Shown piece after piece: positions 18,794 through 27,412 of a stretch of DNA of 64,000 bases. Both the position numbers and the translations under genes were made by a program. A model generated the notes under the pieces. The model was not told the origin of the DNA. It was given only the letters and a program-made list of their open reading frames with translations, and ran no database searches. The DNA comes from Terribacillus halophilus. Its GTDB lineage: Bacteria > Bacillota > Bacilli > Bacillales > Amphibacillaceae. Where the stretch lies: positions 343,830 to 407,829 of the forward strand of contig NZ_FMZB01000003.1 of NCBI RefSeq assembly GCF_900101385.1, read 5' to 3'. Within the stretch, counting starts at the first letter, position 1, and each line of letters begins with the position of its first letter.

Positions 18794-19951
18794 CTGGTAA
18801 TGTTCTTGCAGGAACCGCATAAACCGTTCCAGATCCTCTCTTCTTTGGAAGCTTGCCTGGGCAGTCCGTACGCTGCCGCCACCCTTTCCTCCAAATTCGG
18901 ATAGAGACGAAGAGAATAAATTTCCGCAATGAAAGTCTTCAAGATTATGGGAGACTACCAGCTTTTGTACCTGTTGATCTGAAAGCATGACAAAATCCTT
19001 GCCTGCTTCCAGCAGCTTTGCTGCCATACGCTGTAGTGCTTTGACGTTTTTTCCTTCATAAGAACGAACTACCATGCTTGCTTCCGTTTGGATAAGCTCC
19101 CGTAACTCCAATTCCTCCAGCTGTTTTTCCAGCTCCTCTGCCCTTTTGACAGCTGATTGTAAATCAGTTGATTGCTTTTTCAATCGCGGCAGAACATCTT
19201 TACTGCTCGTCTGGAATTGGCCCGCGACTTGATCCATGATGCTGAACATCTCCCTGGTGGTTTCCAAAGCACGTTTCCCGCATTGGAAATAAATACGCTG
19301 CCCCTGTTTTTGTTTCTCCGTTTTGAGTATTTTGATCATTCCGATTTGACCAGTGGATGCTGTATGCGTTCCGCCGCAAGGATTGTATTCTACTCCATCG
19401 ATTTCAACGATCCTCACGTCTTCTGTGACATGCGGCTGCTTGACGACGGGCAATTCAGCTAGCTCGGCAGCGGTCACATAGTAACTGGTTATCAGCCGAT
19501 CCTCATAAATTAGTTCGTTCACTTTCTGCTCCACAGAAGTCAGCTCATCCTCCGTTAATTTATCTCCGAGCAAATCGATTGTGACATCTTCTTTCCCTAG
19601 ATGAAAACCAATTGTCTCCCTGCCAGAAACCAAACGAAAAGCGGCAGAGAGCAAATGTTGTCCAGTGTGCTGCTGCATGAGATCGAAGCGATACGCCCAA
19701 TCAATCTGGCAGTCGACCTCTCCTTCTACTTTTGATTCCAGACCGTAATACGGCACGCCTTCCTTGCTTTCCACAGCTCTTACATCCAATTCGGCAATTG
19801 TCCCTTGATCTGCTGGCTGGCCGCCTCCGCCCGGGTAAAATGCCGTTTCTTTCAGTGAAACAAAATAAAGCCCATTTTTTTCATATGTATCCTCGATTTC
19901 AGTCTTCCAGACTTTACGGAATGCGTCTTCTCTGTATAGCAGCTTGCTCAT
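18782..19951 (-). CDS. Alanyl-tRNA editing protein, AlaX-L type with DHHA1 domain
   Basis: Stand-alone relative of the AlaRS editing region, expected to hydrolyse Ser- or Gly-mischarged tRNA-Ala. N-terminal second-additional-domain features: YPGGGGQPADQG (about 40-51) and Zn-binding HTGQHLLSAAF; later CGGTHTASTGQIG with further Zn ligands. A coiled-coil (about 240-290) leads to a DHHA1 domain ending GGKGGGSVRTAQA, the glycine-rich loop of AlaRS C-Ala. The start at 19951 (MSKLLYREDAF) is spaced correctly from AAAGG; the ATG nine bases earlier touches it. 389 residues fit the long AlaX class. Confidence 0.88.
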   Translation of the reverse strand: MSKLLYREDAFRKVWKTEIEDTYEKNGLYFVSLKETAFYPGGGGQPADQGTIAELDVRAVESKEGVPYYGLESKVEGEVDCQIDWAYRFDLMQQHTGQHLLSAAFRLVSGRETIGFHLGKEDVTIDLLGDKLTEDELTSVEQKVNELIYEDRLITSYYVTAAELAELPVVKQPHVTEDVRIVEIDGVEYNPCGGTHTASTGQIGMIKILKTEKQKQGQRIYFQCGKRALETTREMFSIMDQVAGQFQTSSKDVLPRLKKQSTDLQSAVKRAEELEKQLEELELRELIQTEASMVVRSYEGKNVKALQRMAAKLLEAGKDFVMLSDQQVQKLVVSHNLEDFHCGNLFSSSLSEFGGKGGGSVRTAQASFQRREDLERFMRFLQEHYQSIV

Positions 19952-20011
19952 ATCAATCATCCTTTACTATCTGATAGAGCAAGCTTACCATGAATCACAG
20001 CAGGAAGCATG

Positions 20012-20443
20012 CTAGCTGTATTTTAAAGCGTCCAGCTGATTGATCAGCAATGTTGTGAAGTTTCCGCCGGATTGTATATGACGAATCCTTCCTTTCCTAT
20101 CGAGCAAAACAATGCTCGGCAGTTTCTGCACTCTGAATCTATTCTTCATCTGATGCCTTTGATCCAAATAGACGGGAAGTTCTATGCCATTGTCAAGCAC
20201 GTAATCATTTATCAATTGTTCATCCAAATCGGCAGTTGAACGGGGGACATGGACCAGTACGATATCGAAGAACTGCCCTTCATATCTTGCATAGTCCAGC
20301 AATAGAGGGAGTTTTTCCTTACATATAGTGCAGCTCACAGACCAAAAATAAATGATGAGCGGTCGTCCTCCAGCTTTGGTATCGGGTGGATAAAGCCAAT
20401 TTGTCCCTTGCTGGTCAATTGCATCCGGGAGTTGGGGTATCAT
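20012..20443 (-). CDS. ykuV: Thioredoxin-fold thiol-disulfide oxidoreductase YkuV
   Basis: A 143-residue cytosolic TlpA/ResA-like protein without signal peptide. The redox motif is FWSVSCTICKEKLP with Cys38 and Cys41; the cis-Pro loop is in VQKLPSIVLL. The start overlaps the ykuU stop by four bases, so both are co-translated. In B. subtilis YkuV is an electron donor-type protein paired with the peroxiredoxin YkuU; the same role is inferred here. Confidence 0.87.
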   Translation of the reverse strand: MIPQLPDAIDQQGTNWLYPPDTKAGGRPLIIYFWSVSCTICKEKLPLLLDYARYEGQFFDIVLVHVPRSTADLDEQLINDYVLDNGIELPVYLDQRHQMKNRFRVQKLPSIVLLDRKGRIRHIQSGGNFTTLLINQLDALKYS

Positions 20444-20991
20444 GAAGATGCATCCTCCTTTGGAAGCAGTTCATCACCAGGGTGCCAATTCACACCACAT
20501 GCTTCCCCTGTCTGCAACGCCTCCAAAACACGCAGCAATTCCGATGTATCCCGCCCCACCAAATCTGCGTGCATTAGATAATAACAAATTTCACCTTGGG
20601 GATTTACTATTATCGTTGCGCGGACAGAAGTATAGCTTTTACTATCAAGTACACCGTAAGCCTGGGACACATTACCTGTAAAATCCGAAGCCAGCGGATA
20701 ACTGATGTGCTGAATACCATTATGCTCACGAGGTATCTTCTGCCAATCGGCATGTGAAAGGAGACTATCAGTTGAAATAGCAACTACCTCCGCATCCAAT
20801 TCGCGCACTTCATCAATCCTATCTGCTAAATCATTCAATTCAGTTGGACAAACTGTGCTGAAATCACGAGGATAAAAAAAGAGCACCAGCCATTTTTTCG
20901 CTTCCATCTTCTGTTTCAATCTGATTACAGCTGTCTTTCCATCAGGCAAGACGGCCGGCAGCTCAAACTGTGGTGCAACATTGCCGATCAC
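20440..20991 (-). CDS. ykuU: 2-Cys peroxiredoxin YkuU
   Basis: Reduces peroxides via a catalytic cysteine: FFYPRDFSTVCPTEL contains the peroxidatic Cys48, and GEACGVNWHPG holds the resolving Cys165, so it is of the 2-Cys AhpC/Prx1 type. The GTG start at 20991 (MIGNVAPQFELP) was chosen because AAAAGGAGGGGA precedes it and a promoter lies between it and the upstream ATG at 21060; it gives 183 residues. Partner reductase is probably YkuV. Confidence 0.9.
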   Translation of the reverse strand: MIGNVAPQFELPAVLPDGKTAVIRLKQKMEAKKWLVLFFYPRDFSTVCPTELNDLADRIDEVRELDAEVVAISTDSLLSHADWQKIPREHNGIQHISYPLASDFTGNVSQAYGVLDSKSYTSVRATIIVNPQGEICYYLMHADLVGRDTSELLRVLEALQTGEACGVNWHPGDELLPKEDASS

Positions 20992-21019
20992 GGGCTCTCC
21001 CCTCCTTTTATACTGTGTC

Positions 21020-21048
21020 ACTATATGCTTAACAGCGGCATTTGTTAC
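21020..21048 (-). promoter_or_regulatory. Predicted sigma-A promoter of ykuU-ykuV
   Basis: On the minus strand GTAACA (21048-21043), 17 bases, TATAGT (21025-21020). The leader to the GTG start is only about 20 bases. It lies inside the longer alternative ykuU frame, which supports the shorter start. Confidence 0.45.
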
Positions 21049-21116
21049 AGAACGTTTCATTACAGCTCAATCAGGGTATCTTTTCAAAAGCAGTAAATCG
21101 AAAAAGGAGACCGACT

Positions 21117-21971
21117 ATGAACTTTCTAACAGACGGACTACAATACAACTACGATGGTTTGATAGAAAAAGCTGTATCGATCGGTTTGCAGTTGCTGCTT
21201 ATCATCATTGGTTACTTCATCCTACGAGCCGTTGGGAAAAAACTGATCAGCACCAGCTTGAATAAAGCAAGCTCTAAACAGCGTATATCGACAAGCAGAA
21301 TGAAAACGCTGGAGAAGCTGCTTATCAATACATATGGATACACTCTGATATTCCTGCTGATTGTCATGATTTTCGGTGCTTTCCATATCCAGATCGGCCC
21401 GCTGATTGCAGGTGCTGGTATCATCGGACTTGCCATCGGATTCGGTGCCCAAGGACTTGTGAGTGATGTGGTGACTGGATTCTTCATCCTGCTGGAGCGA
21501 CAAATCGAAGTTGGCGATGTCGTCACTACATCCGGCTATAATGGAGTGGTCGAGGAAGTCGGACTGCGGACGACGCAGGTTCGAAGCTTCGATGGCACAT
21601 TGAATTTCATTCCAAATCGTAATATCAATGGAATCAGCAACCATTCCCGCGGCAATATGCGTGCAATGGTCGACATCGGTATCAGCTATGAAGATAATAT
21701 CGATCATGCACTGCGCGTCTTGCAGGAAATATGTGAGACGTTCCAGCAAGACGAACGCTTCCGTGAAGGACCGGATGTCATCGGTGTGGAAGCACTGGGA
21801 GCTTCAGAAGTTACCTTACGAATCATCGGCCATACAGCCAATAATGAACAATACGGGGCAGAACGCGATATGAAGAAAGCAATCAAAGAAGCCTTCGACA
21901 GAGAAGGAATCGATATTCCTTACCCACATCAGGTCTTTCTTCAGCGAAAAGAAGAAAGCGCAAAGCAATGA
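21117..21971 (+). CDS. ykuT: Small-conductance mechanosensitive channel, MscS family (YkuT)
   Basis: A 284-residue membrane channel that opens under membrane tension after hypo-osmotic shock. Three membrane helices occupy about residues 20-40, 65-90 and 95-125; the pore helix is the Gly/Ala-rich GPLIAGAGIIGLAIGFGAQG, followed by the beta domain (QIEVGDVVTTSGYNG, RSFDGTLNFIPN) and a cytosolic C-terminal domain. The start at 21117 follows AAAGGAG; the frame upstream has no site. It diverges from ykuU here, whereas in B. subtilis the genes are neighbours as ykuT-ykuU-ykuV. Confidence 0.92.
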   Translation: MNFLTDGLQYNYDGLIEKAVSIGLQLLLIIIGYFILRAVGKKLISTSLNKASSKQRISTSRMKTLEKLLINTYGYTLIFLLIVMIFGAFHIQIGPLIAGAGIIGLAIGFGAQGLVSDVVTGFFILLERQIEVGDVVTTSGYNGVVEEVGLRTTQVRSFDGTLNFIPNRNINGISNHSRGNMRAMVDIGISYEDNIDHALRVLQEICETFQQDERFREGPDVIGVEALGASEVTLRIIGHTANNEQYGAERDMKKAIKEAFDREGIDIPYPHQVFLQRKEESAKQ

Positions 21972-21983
21972 GCTTTGCGCTTT
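21955..21983. terminator. Bidirectional terminator ykuT/dapL
   Basis: A perfect 12-bp stem (21955-21966 with 21972-21983), overlapping the ykuT stop codon and followed by Ts. It lies between convergent genes. Confidence 0.85.
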
Positions 21984-21985
21984 TG

Positions 21986-23098
21986 TTATGCTTGATTGAT
22001 ATAAGCTAAGACCGCTTCGACTCCATACGATAGTGCTTGTTCATCTGGCTGCAGCTTGCTGTGGTGCAAGCCATAGGGGGAGTCGACTCCTAACCAAAAC
22101 ATGAATCCTGGGATTTCCTTCAGCATATATCCGAAGTCCTCCCCAGTCATGGCAGGTGCAGCTTCTTTAAACGTCAAAGAAGTCTTACCCAGCGCTCCCT
22201 GGAATACTTCGACTTTGTCTCTGTCATTGAATACTTGGTAATAATTAGAGCCATAATCGATATTGATTTCACAGTCATGGCTGATTTCAAAGCCACTTGC
22301 CTGCTGCTCGATATGCTGTTTTACCAATGCAATAGCGTCGGGATCCATCGTCCGGATCGTTCCTTCCAGACGAGCTGTTTCCGCAATGGTGTTTTGAACG
22401 AAGCCGCTTTCCATCTTTCCAATCGTAATGACAGCACTTTGGAGTGGGTCCAAGTTCCGGGCAACGATCCCTTGCATATTTGTTACGAAGGTACTCGCCG
22501 CCACTACCATATCCCGAGTCAAATGCGGATATGCAGCATGTCCACCTTTTCCTTTGAAATCGATAAACAGTTCACTCGTATTGGCGAACAATAACCCTGC
22601 TCTGGAGGAGACAGTCCCGACAGGCAGCTCAGGAGCGATATGGAGCGCGAATATTTCATCCGGCCACCATTCTTTTAAAATACCACTTTGCATAAGCGGC
22701 AGAGCCCCGCCAGGACCTTCCTCAGCAGGCTGGAAAATGAAAATGATATGCTGATCAGGCTGGTCTTTGGCACATGCTGTCAATGCACCTAAAGCGATTG
22801 TCATATGCAAATCATGACCACAGGCGTGCATATGGCCTTTATGTTCTGACTCATAGGGCAGACCAGTCGCTTCCGTGATCGGCAGTCCATCAATGTCAGT
22901 ACGGTAGGCAATCGTTTTCGATCCGATGGAACCGGTGACTTTCACAATGATACCAGTTCGCCACAATTTGATATTCAAGTGTTCCTGAGGCAGATTACGG
23001 ATATATTCCAATAAATACGCCTGCGTTTTTTCTTCCTGGAATCCAAGCTCCGGTATACGATGCAGATCCCGCCTGATGTTGATCAATGTATCTTCCAT
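21986..23098 (-). CDS. dapL: N-acetyldiaminopimelate deacetylase
   Basis: M20-family metallohydrolase (YkuR) for the last deacetylation in the acetylase branch of lysine and diaminopimelate synthesis. Metal-site motifs: [21 protein letters not shown] and PAEEGPGGA, followed by the dimerisation domain ([11 protein letters not shown]) and a C-terminal TGEDFGYML with the last ligand region. 370 residues. It follows dapH after a hairpin; both are syntenic with B. subtilis ykuQR. Other M20 amidohydrolases share these motifs, but the context makes the assignment firm. Confidence 0.92.
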   Translation of the reverse strand: MEDTLINIRRDLHRIPELGFQEEKTQAYLLEYIRNLPQEHLNIKLWRTGIIVKVTGSIGSKTIAYRTDIDGLPITEATGLPYESEHKGHMHACGHDLHMTIALGALTACAKDQPDQHIIFIFQPAEEGPGGALPLMQSGILKEWWPDEIFALHIAPELPVGTVSSRAGLLFANTSELFIDFKGKGGHAAYPHLTRDMVVAASTFVTNMQGIVARNLDPLQSAVITIGKMESGFVQNTIAETARLEGTIRTMDPDAIALVKQHIEQQASGFEISHDCEINIDYGSNYYQVFNDRDKVEVFQGALGKTSLTFKEAAPAMTGEDFGYMLKEIPGFMFWLGVDSPYGLHHSKLQPDEQALSYGVEAVLAYINQA

Positions 23099-23121
23099 AC
23101 AATCACCTGCTATCTGATAAT

Positions 23122-23152
23122 AAAAAAAGGAGCAGCAGCTGCTCCTTTTTTT
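23122..23152 (-). terminator. Terminator-like hairpin between dapH and dapL
   Basis: A perfect 14-bp stem (23122-23135 with 23139-23152) with a three-base loop and T-tract, directly after the dapH stop. dapL lies only about 25 bases further, so it should lower dapL transcript relative to dapH. Confidence 0.75.
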
Positions 23153-23153
23153 G

Positions 23154-23867
23154 TTAGTTCAATTTACGAAGTTCCTGACGAATCTCTGTCTTGGATTTTG
23201 TCTGGTCATCGATTTTCTTCAATACACGAGCTGGTGTCCCGCCAACCAGTGTGTTCGGAGCAACATCTTCCGTGACGATTGCGCCCGCAGCAACGATCGC
23301 ACCTTTACCTACTGTAACGCCTTCCAATACTACAACATTCGCACCGATGACAACATCATCCTCGATTACGACCGGTTTAGCGGATGGCGGCTCGATAACA
23401 CCTGCCAAGACAGTACCTGCACCGATGTGGCAGTTTTTTCCTACTGTTGCGCGGCCGCCCATTACCACGTTCATATCAATCATCGTACCTTCACCGATGA
23501 CAGAACCAATATTGATGGAAGCCCCCATCATAATGACAGCACCATCGCCGATTTCCACTTGGTCACGGATGACAACGCCGGGCTCGATGCGGGCATTGAT
23601 TCCCTTCATGTCCAAAAGCGGAATTGCGGAATTACGACGGTCATTCTCGATGACGTAATCCTCAATTGCAGCTGTATCTTTCAAAAAGCCTTCCAATTCG
23701 CTCCATTCGCCGAATAGAACTGCTGTGTTCGTTTCCGGGAAAGCTTTGACACTTTCTGGATAAGTTAGTGTGTCCAAGCCTTTTCCTTTCACGTATACTT
23801 TAACTGGTGTAGATTTTTTACTATTCGAAATGAAAGAGATGATTTCATTTGCGTCCATCATTTTCAC
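23154..23867 (-). CDS. dapH: Tetrahydrodipicolinate N-acetyltransferase
   Basis: First step of the acetylated branch of diaminopimelate synthesis: acetyl-CoA dependent acetylation of tetrahydrodipicolinate. The N-terminal domain begins [13 protein letters not shown], nearly identical to B. subtilis DapH as I know it; residues 90-210 are left-handed beta-helix hexapeptide repeats ([20 protein letters not shown] and on). The start is GTG at 23867, eight bases from GGAGG. 237 residues, the family length. Confidence 0.95.
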   Translation of the reverse strand: MKMMDANEIISFISNSKKSTPVKVYVKGKGLDTLTYPESVKAFPETNTAVLFGEWSELEGFLKDTAAIEDYVIENDRRNSAIPLLDMKGINARIEPGVVIRDQVEIGDGAVIMMGASINIGSVIGEGTMIDMNVVMGGRATVGKNCHIGAGTVLAGVIEPPSAKPVVIEDDVVIGANVVVLEGVTVGKGAIVAAGAIVTEDVAPNTLVGGTPARVLKKIDDQTKSKTEIRQELRKLN

Positions 23868-23971
23868 GGTTTTTGCCTCCTATGTACAACGTATGGAACT
23901 ACTTTATCAAAACTTTTACTAATCAACAAGCTTTTTGGGGCATGCTTTACTCTTGCCGGGAAATATATGCC

Positions 23972-24445
23972 TTAGACATTGGTCTTATCAGCGGTAGGAT
24001 GATAATGAACCTGTTCATGCAAGTATCTGTTCATCTTTTTGAGTATCGCCCGCCGAGTCAGGATCCCTTCGAAATATCCCTCATCATCAAGTACGCAAAG
24101 GAAAGCCTGATTCACAACAGCTTTCAATGCTGTCAAGAAAGTATCGGATTTCTTCAATACAGGCACATCCGTCAACATTGTTCCCGACACCTTCAACTCG
24201 GATAACTTCTCCATTTCGAATCTTTCCATGCCAAGCACTTCATTCAGGATTGCTGTTTTTGAGATCATGCCTTTCAACCTGTACATGTGATCAAGTACGG
24301 GAATGACAGAATAACCTGATTTGACAAGCACAAGCAATGCGTGCTCCAGCGGGTTATTCAGTTGGACATGAGCGACTTTTTCTGACTCGATCATCAAGTC
24401 CTCCACCGTGATTCCGGTGAGTTCCTGCAACTCTAATTTTGCCAT
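23972..24445 (-). CDS. ykuL: CBS-domain protein YkuL
   Basis: A 157-residue cytosolic protein made of two CBS repeats (about 10-70 and 75-140), which usually bind adenine nucleotides and regulate a partner. Start MAKLELQELTGITVEDLM at 24445 follows AAAGGAG; an upstream in-frame Met is without a site. Position beside dapH agrees with B. subtilis YkuL, reported in that family as a c-di-AMP binding protein (DarB). The ligand is inferred from the family only. Confidence 0.85.
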   Translation of the reverse strand: MAKLELQELTGITVEDLMIESEKVAHVQLNNPLEHALLVLVKSGYSVIPVLDHMYRLKGMISKTAILNEVLGMERFEMEKLSELKVSGTMLTDVPVLKKSDTFLTALKAVVNQAFLCVLDDEGYFEGILTRRAILKKMNRYLHEQVHYHPTADKTNV

Positions 24446-24566
24446 TCGATCTCTCCTTTTGTCAGCATGCAGTAGAAGGAGGTCAATCACCATTTCCAGT
24501 TTACCACATACCCTTCTTGGCTACCAATTTCGACAATGTCCGCAAAGCGTCACATTTGGGCATCTG

Positions 24567-24607
24567 CACCATAAAATATTTCCAGGATTGACTCGGTTTT
24601 TATGGTG
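24567..24607. repeat. 10-bp inverted repeat between ykuL and the hemolysin-III gene
   Basis: Perfect arms CACCATAAAA (24567-24576) and TTTTATGGTG (24598-24607) with a 21-base gap that contains TTGACT. It could be an operator or an mRNA hairpin for the plus-strand gene. Confidence 0.4.
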
Positions 24608-24658
24608 TAAAGCTAGAAAAAGCTTTATACTGAAACAAAGCAGAAATGAGGTAAATAA

Positions 24659-25291
24659 TTGGAAACTTATATTTTCACGAAAAAAGAAGAAGCAGCCCAC
24701 TCCATCACCCATGGATTCGGGGCATTACTTAGTATTGCAGCACTTGCCGTTGCCGTCGTATTGGCAAGTTTTACGGGGGATCCCTGGATCATTGTCTCCG
24801 TAGCTGTTTATGGTACGACAATGCTGCTTATGTATCTCTCTTCGACAATCGTCCATGCATTGCCCGAGGGAAAAGTGAAAGATATTTTCCAGATCATCGA
24901 TCACGCAGCCATCTATCTCTTCATAGCCGGCACCTACACACCCTTGCTGCTGATCAGCCTCAGAAGCTCGCTCGGATGGACGATCTTCGGAATCGTTTGG
25001 GGAATCGCACTTGCAGGAATCATCTTCAAAATTTTCTTTGTGAAGAAATTCTTGATTATGTCGACAATCTTTTATATCTTGATGGGCTGGATGATTGTTT
25101 TGATATGGGAACCGATGCTTGCAGCTTTGCCTCAGCTGACAATCCTATATCTGATCATCGGCGGCCTTTTTTATACAATCGGCGCTGTGTTCTATGTTTG
25201 GCGTAAGATCCCTTACCATCATGCAGTATGGCATCTGTTCGTACTGGCAGGATCGGCGTTTCATTTCTTCGCTATCCTGTTCCTCATCTGA
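24659..25291 (+). CDS. Hemolysin III / TrhA family membrane protein
   Basis: A 210-residue protein with seven hydrophobic segments, of the HlyIII/PAQR family (B. subtilis YplQ-like). Conserved motifs are HSITHGFGALL near the N-terminus, a Ser/His motif in YLSSTIVHALP and the final AVWHLFVLAGSAFHFFA with the metal-binding His pair. The start is TTG, preceded by GAGG. Despite the name, family members act in membrane-lipid homeostasis and are not known toxins in most bacteria. It lies alone between ykuL and a phosphoesterase gene. Confidence 0.9.
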   Translation: METYIFTKKEEAAHSITHGFGALLSIAALAVAVVLASFTGDPWIIVSVAVYGTTMLLMYLSSTIVHALPEGKVKDIFQIIDHAAIYLFIAGTYTPLLLISLRSSLGWTIFGIVWGIALAGIIFKIFFVKKFLIMSTIFYILMGWMIVLIWEPMLAALPQLTILYLIIGGLFYTIGAVFYVWRKIPYHHAVWHLFVLAGSAFHFFAILFLI

Positions 25292-25359
25292 TGAAACGAA
25301 GGCATTCTCCCCGTTGTATAAGGGAAGAGTGCCTTTATTACGGAAAAGAAGGTGCATTT

Positions 25360-26220
25360 ATGAAAAAGACTTGGATTTCAGCCGCAGCGGGGACAATTTT
25401 AGCCGGAGCCGCCATTGGATATTCGTATGCAAGGTATATCGAGCCAGCCAAACTGGTGACAAAATCATATAAACTGACCAGTGAACGGCTGCCGAAAGCC
25501 TTTCACGGACTGAAAATTGTCCAGTTCAGTGATTTGCATTTAGGTTATCATTATTCCATTAAAAAACTCAGACGCTTAGTGCGTCATATTCAGGCACAGC
25601 AGGCAGATGTCATTGTATTCACCGGTGATTTTGCGGATCGGCCAATTCGGCTGAAATGGAAACAGGAAATCGTCGATTGCCTGACGATGCTTCATGCACC
25701 GCTTGGAAAGTATTGGATTTACGGTAATCATGATTACCGTGACGGAAGCGAAGCAATCGTTGCGAAATATATGAAAGCAGGCGGTTTCACACCCCTGCAT
25801 AATACGGCGGCATTATTGAAGCGCAGACAGGAACATATCGTGCTCGCTGGTATTGATGATGTCATACGCAGTTCACCGAATTTGCATGCTGCCACCCAGC
25901 ATAGTGATGAAGATTCTTTTACCATCCTGCTGGCACATGAACCGGATTTAGCCGAGAACGTCAAACATCTTCCAGTTGATGTCCAGCTGTCCGGACACTC
26001 GCATGGCGGACAGGTGCGGATTCCATTTTATGGAGAAGTGATCGTCCCGCCTTATGGCAGACGTTATGTGGATAGCCATTACGAAGTGGGTTCCAGGCCC
26101 CTTCATGTTTTTGTCTCAAGAGGTGTCGGCACGACAAGGATGCCTATCCGTTTTGCATGCCCGCCGGAAATATCCATCATCACTCTGCAGCACGGACGGG
26201 GACATGTGGAAATTAATTAA
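25360..26220 (+). CDS. Membrane-anchored metallophosphoesterase (YkuE-like)
   Basis: A 286-residue calcineurin-like phosphoesterase with an N-terminal membrane anchor (residues 4-26). All metal-binding motifs are present: QFSDLHLGYH, FTGDFADRP, YGNHDYRDG, LAHEPD and SGHSHGGQVRIP. The start at 25360 follows AAGGTG, 23 bases after the end of a weak hairpin; upstream residues are a shadow of the previous gene. YkuE of B. subtilis is Tat-exported and wall-associated; here no twin-Arg motif is seen, so simple membrane anchoring is inferred. Confidence 0.88.
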   Translation: MKKTWISAAAGTILAGAAIGYSYARYIEPAKLVTKSYKLTSERLPKAFHGLKIVQFSDLHLGYHYSIKKLRRLVRHIQAQQADVIVFTGDFADRPIRLKWKQEIVDCLTMLHAPLGKYWIYGNHDYRDGSEAIVAKYMKAGGFTPLHNTAALLKRRQEHIVLAGIDDVIRSSPNLHAATQHSDEDSFTILLAHEPDLAENVKHLPVDVQLSGHSHGGQVRIPFYGEVIVPPYGRRYVDSHYEVGSRPLHVFVSRGVGTTRMPIRFACPPEISIITLQHGRGHVEIN

Positions 26221-26305
26221 GAAAGAGCTTGCCAATTGTACTTCTTTTCTGTACGATAGTACCATTCTCCGATAGGGTCTATTCCTGCACTAGGAGGTTA
26301 CTCGA

Positions 26306-26779
26306 ATGAAAGTGAACTGGACATTAGAGGATATTGCAAAAGCGTTGTTCGTTGTGAATCGGCACGCGAAGACAGCTCCTGATCCAAGCCACTTATATCA
26401 ACTAAAAAAACAAGCAGTAGCAAGGCTGCTGGAACAGAACAAAGCAAAAAAAATCGGATTGCACTTCTCTGAACACCCAAAACTCAGCAGACAGCACTCC
26501 ACCGTGCTAGTACAAATAGCAGACTATTACTTTCATATCCCGGCTGCAAAGGAAGATTTCAAAACACTTCCGCACTTAGGAGAATTGGACAAGACCTTTC
26601 GGAACCCTAGGCCGAACCTCTCCCTTTCACAGGCAAAGCGGATCCTGTCCGGCTATTTGGATATACCGCAGCAGAGTACCAGGACTAAGCAGCAAACATC
26701 CGTTAAAAAATCGGCATTCTATACGCCATCCTCACTTGGTCAGTTCACCTGGCCCGACAAGAAAAAGCGGCGCAGCTAA
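26306..26779 (+). CDS. ykyB: YkyB-like protein
   Basis: A 157-residue cytosolic protein matching YkyB: the N-terminal AKALFVVNRHAKTAPDPSHLYQLKK, IGLHFSEHPKLSRQHS and IADYYFHIPAAKEDF segments are characteristic as I remember the B. subtilis protein. It is preceded by AGGAGG. Function is unknown. The stop overlaps the stop of the convergent small membrane protein by four bases. Confidence 0.82.
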   Translation: MKVNWTLEDIAKALFVVNRHAKTAPDPSHLYQLKKQAVARLLEQNKAKKIGLHFSEHPKLSRQHSTVLVQIADYYFHIPAAKEDFKTLPHLGELDKTFRNPRPNLSLSQAKRILSGYLDIPQQSTRTKQQTSVKKSAFYTPSSLGQFTWPDKKKRRS

Positions 26780-27054
26780 ACTGTACGCTTTTTCTTTTTA
26801 TTTCCTATAAGTACACTCCATTTAACCAAAATAAGCATGCTGCAAATCAAGGTCATCAACAAAAGGAGCCTGTCTTTTGAAAACTCCCACTGCAGCCATC
26901 CAAAACGATGGGAATATCCTAAAATAATATGTGCAGTTACCACTGACAGAATCGAATACCACTGATGCTTCACCAACCACCTGATACAGAAAAATATTGC
27001 CGCAAACACAGACAATGCAGCTAACAGACCCATTATCGGCAAAATCATCATCAT
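26776..27054 (-). CDS. Small membrane protein, unknown
   Basis: A 92-residue protein with three hydrophobic stretches (about 4-25, 32-47 and 60-80) and a basic tail NKKKKRT. It starts with three consecutive Met codons directly after GGAGAGGGAGGG, so the exact start is uncertain by two codons. It converges on ykyB. No family recognised. Confidence 0.65.
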   Translation of the reverse strand: MMMILPIMGLLAALSVFAAIFFCIRWLVKHQWYSILSVVTAHIILGYSHRFGWLQWEFSKDRLLLLMTLICSMLILVKWSVLIGNKKKKRTV

Positions 27055-27104
27055 CCCTCCCTCTCCTCAGTTTCTACTAAAATCCATTCGTCTAAACAGA
27101 AAAA

Positions 27105-27127
27105 GAACCCCACTTTTTGCGGGATTC
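27105..27127 (-). terminator. Terminator of the FbpB-like gene
   Basis: A nine-bp stem with two G-T pairs (27105-27113 with 27119-27127), followed on the minus strand by TTTTTCTG. Confidence 0.6.
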
Positions 27128-27163
27128 CTTGTCATCTTGCACTATGGTATAATGTATCAATCG

Positions 27164-27301
27164 TTATTCCAATTGATCAGACTGGATGCCATATTTATCA
27201 TCCAGAGATTCTTCAATACGAAGCATAGCCTGATCATCCTGTAATAACTCATTTTTATTTTGCGTGATCAATTCCTCTAAAGAAAGCTTACGGGGTCTCA
27301 T
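27164..27301 (-). CDS. FbpB-family-like small protein (45 residues)
   Basis: Starts MRPRKLSLEELITQNKNELL and continues with QAMLRIEESLDDKYG. The pattern R-K-L-S-x-E-E-L-x-x-x-N-K-x-E-L-L followed by R-I-E-E matches the Fur-regulated FbpB small-protein family as I know it, although this member is acidic in its second half. AGGAGG stands ten bases before the ATG and a terminator follows. FbpB-type proteins assist the small RNA FsrA in iron sparing in B. subtilis; no Fur box was recognised here, so that role is uncertain. Confidence 0.6.
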   Translation of the reverse strand: MRPRKLSLEELITQNKNELLQDDQAMLRIEESLDDKYGIQSDQLE

Positions 27302-27412
27302 TAATCATTAGCCTCCTAAATATTTTCCTTTAGCTATTCCCAATACTATCACGTTATAATCAAAATTGTTTGAACATTATGTTAAGAAAGTATGTAAATG
27401 GAGGTACATAAG

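Noticed and set aside
18739..18942. 67-residue minus-strand frame at the end of the AlaX-like gene
   Set aside because: Out-of-frame shadow, crosses the terminator.
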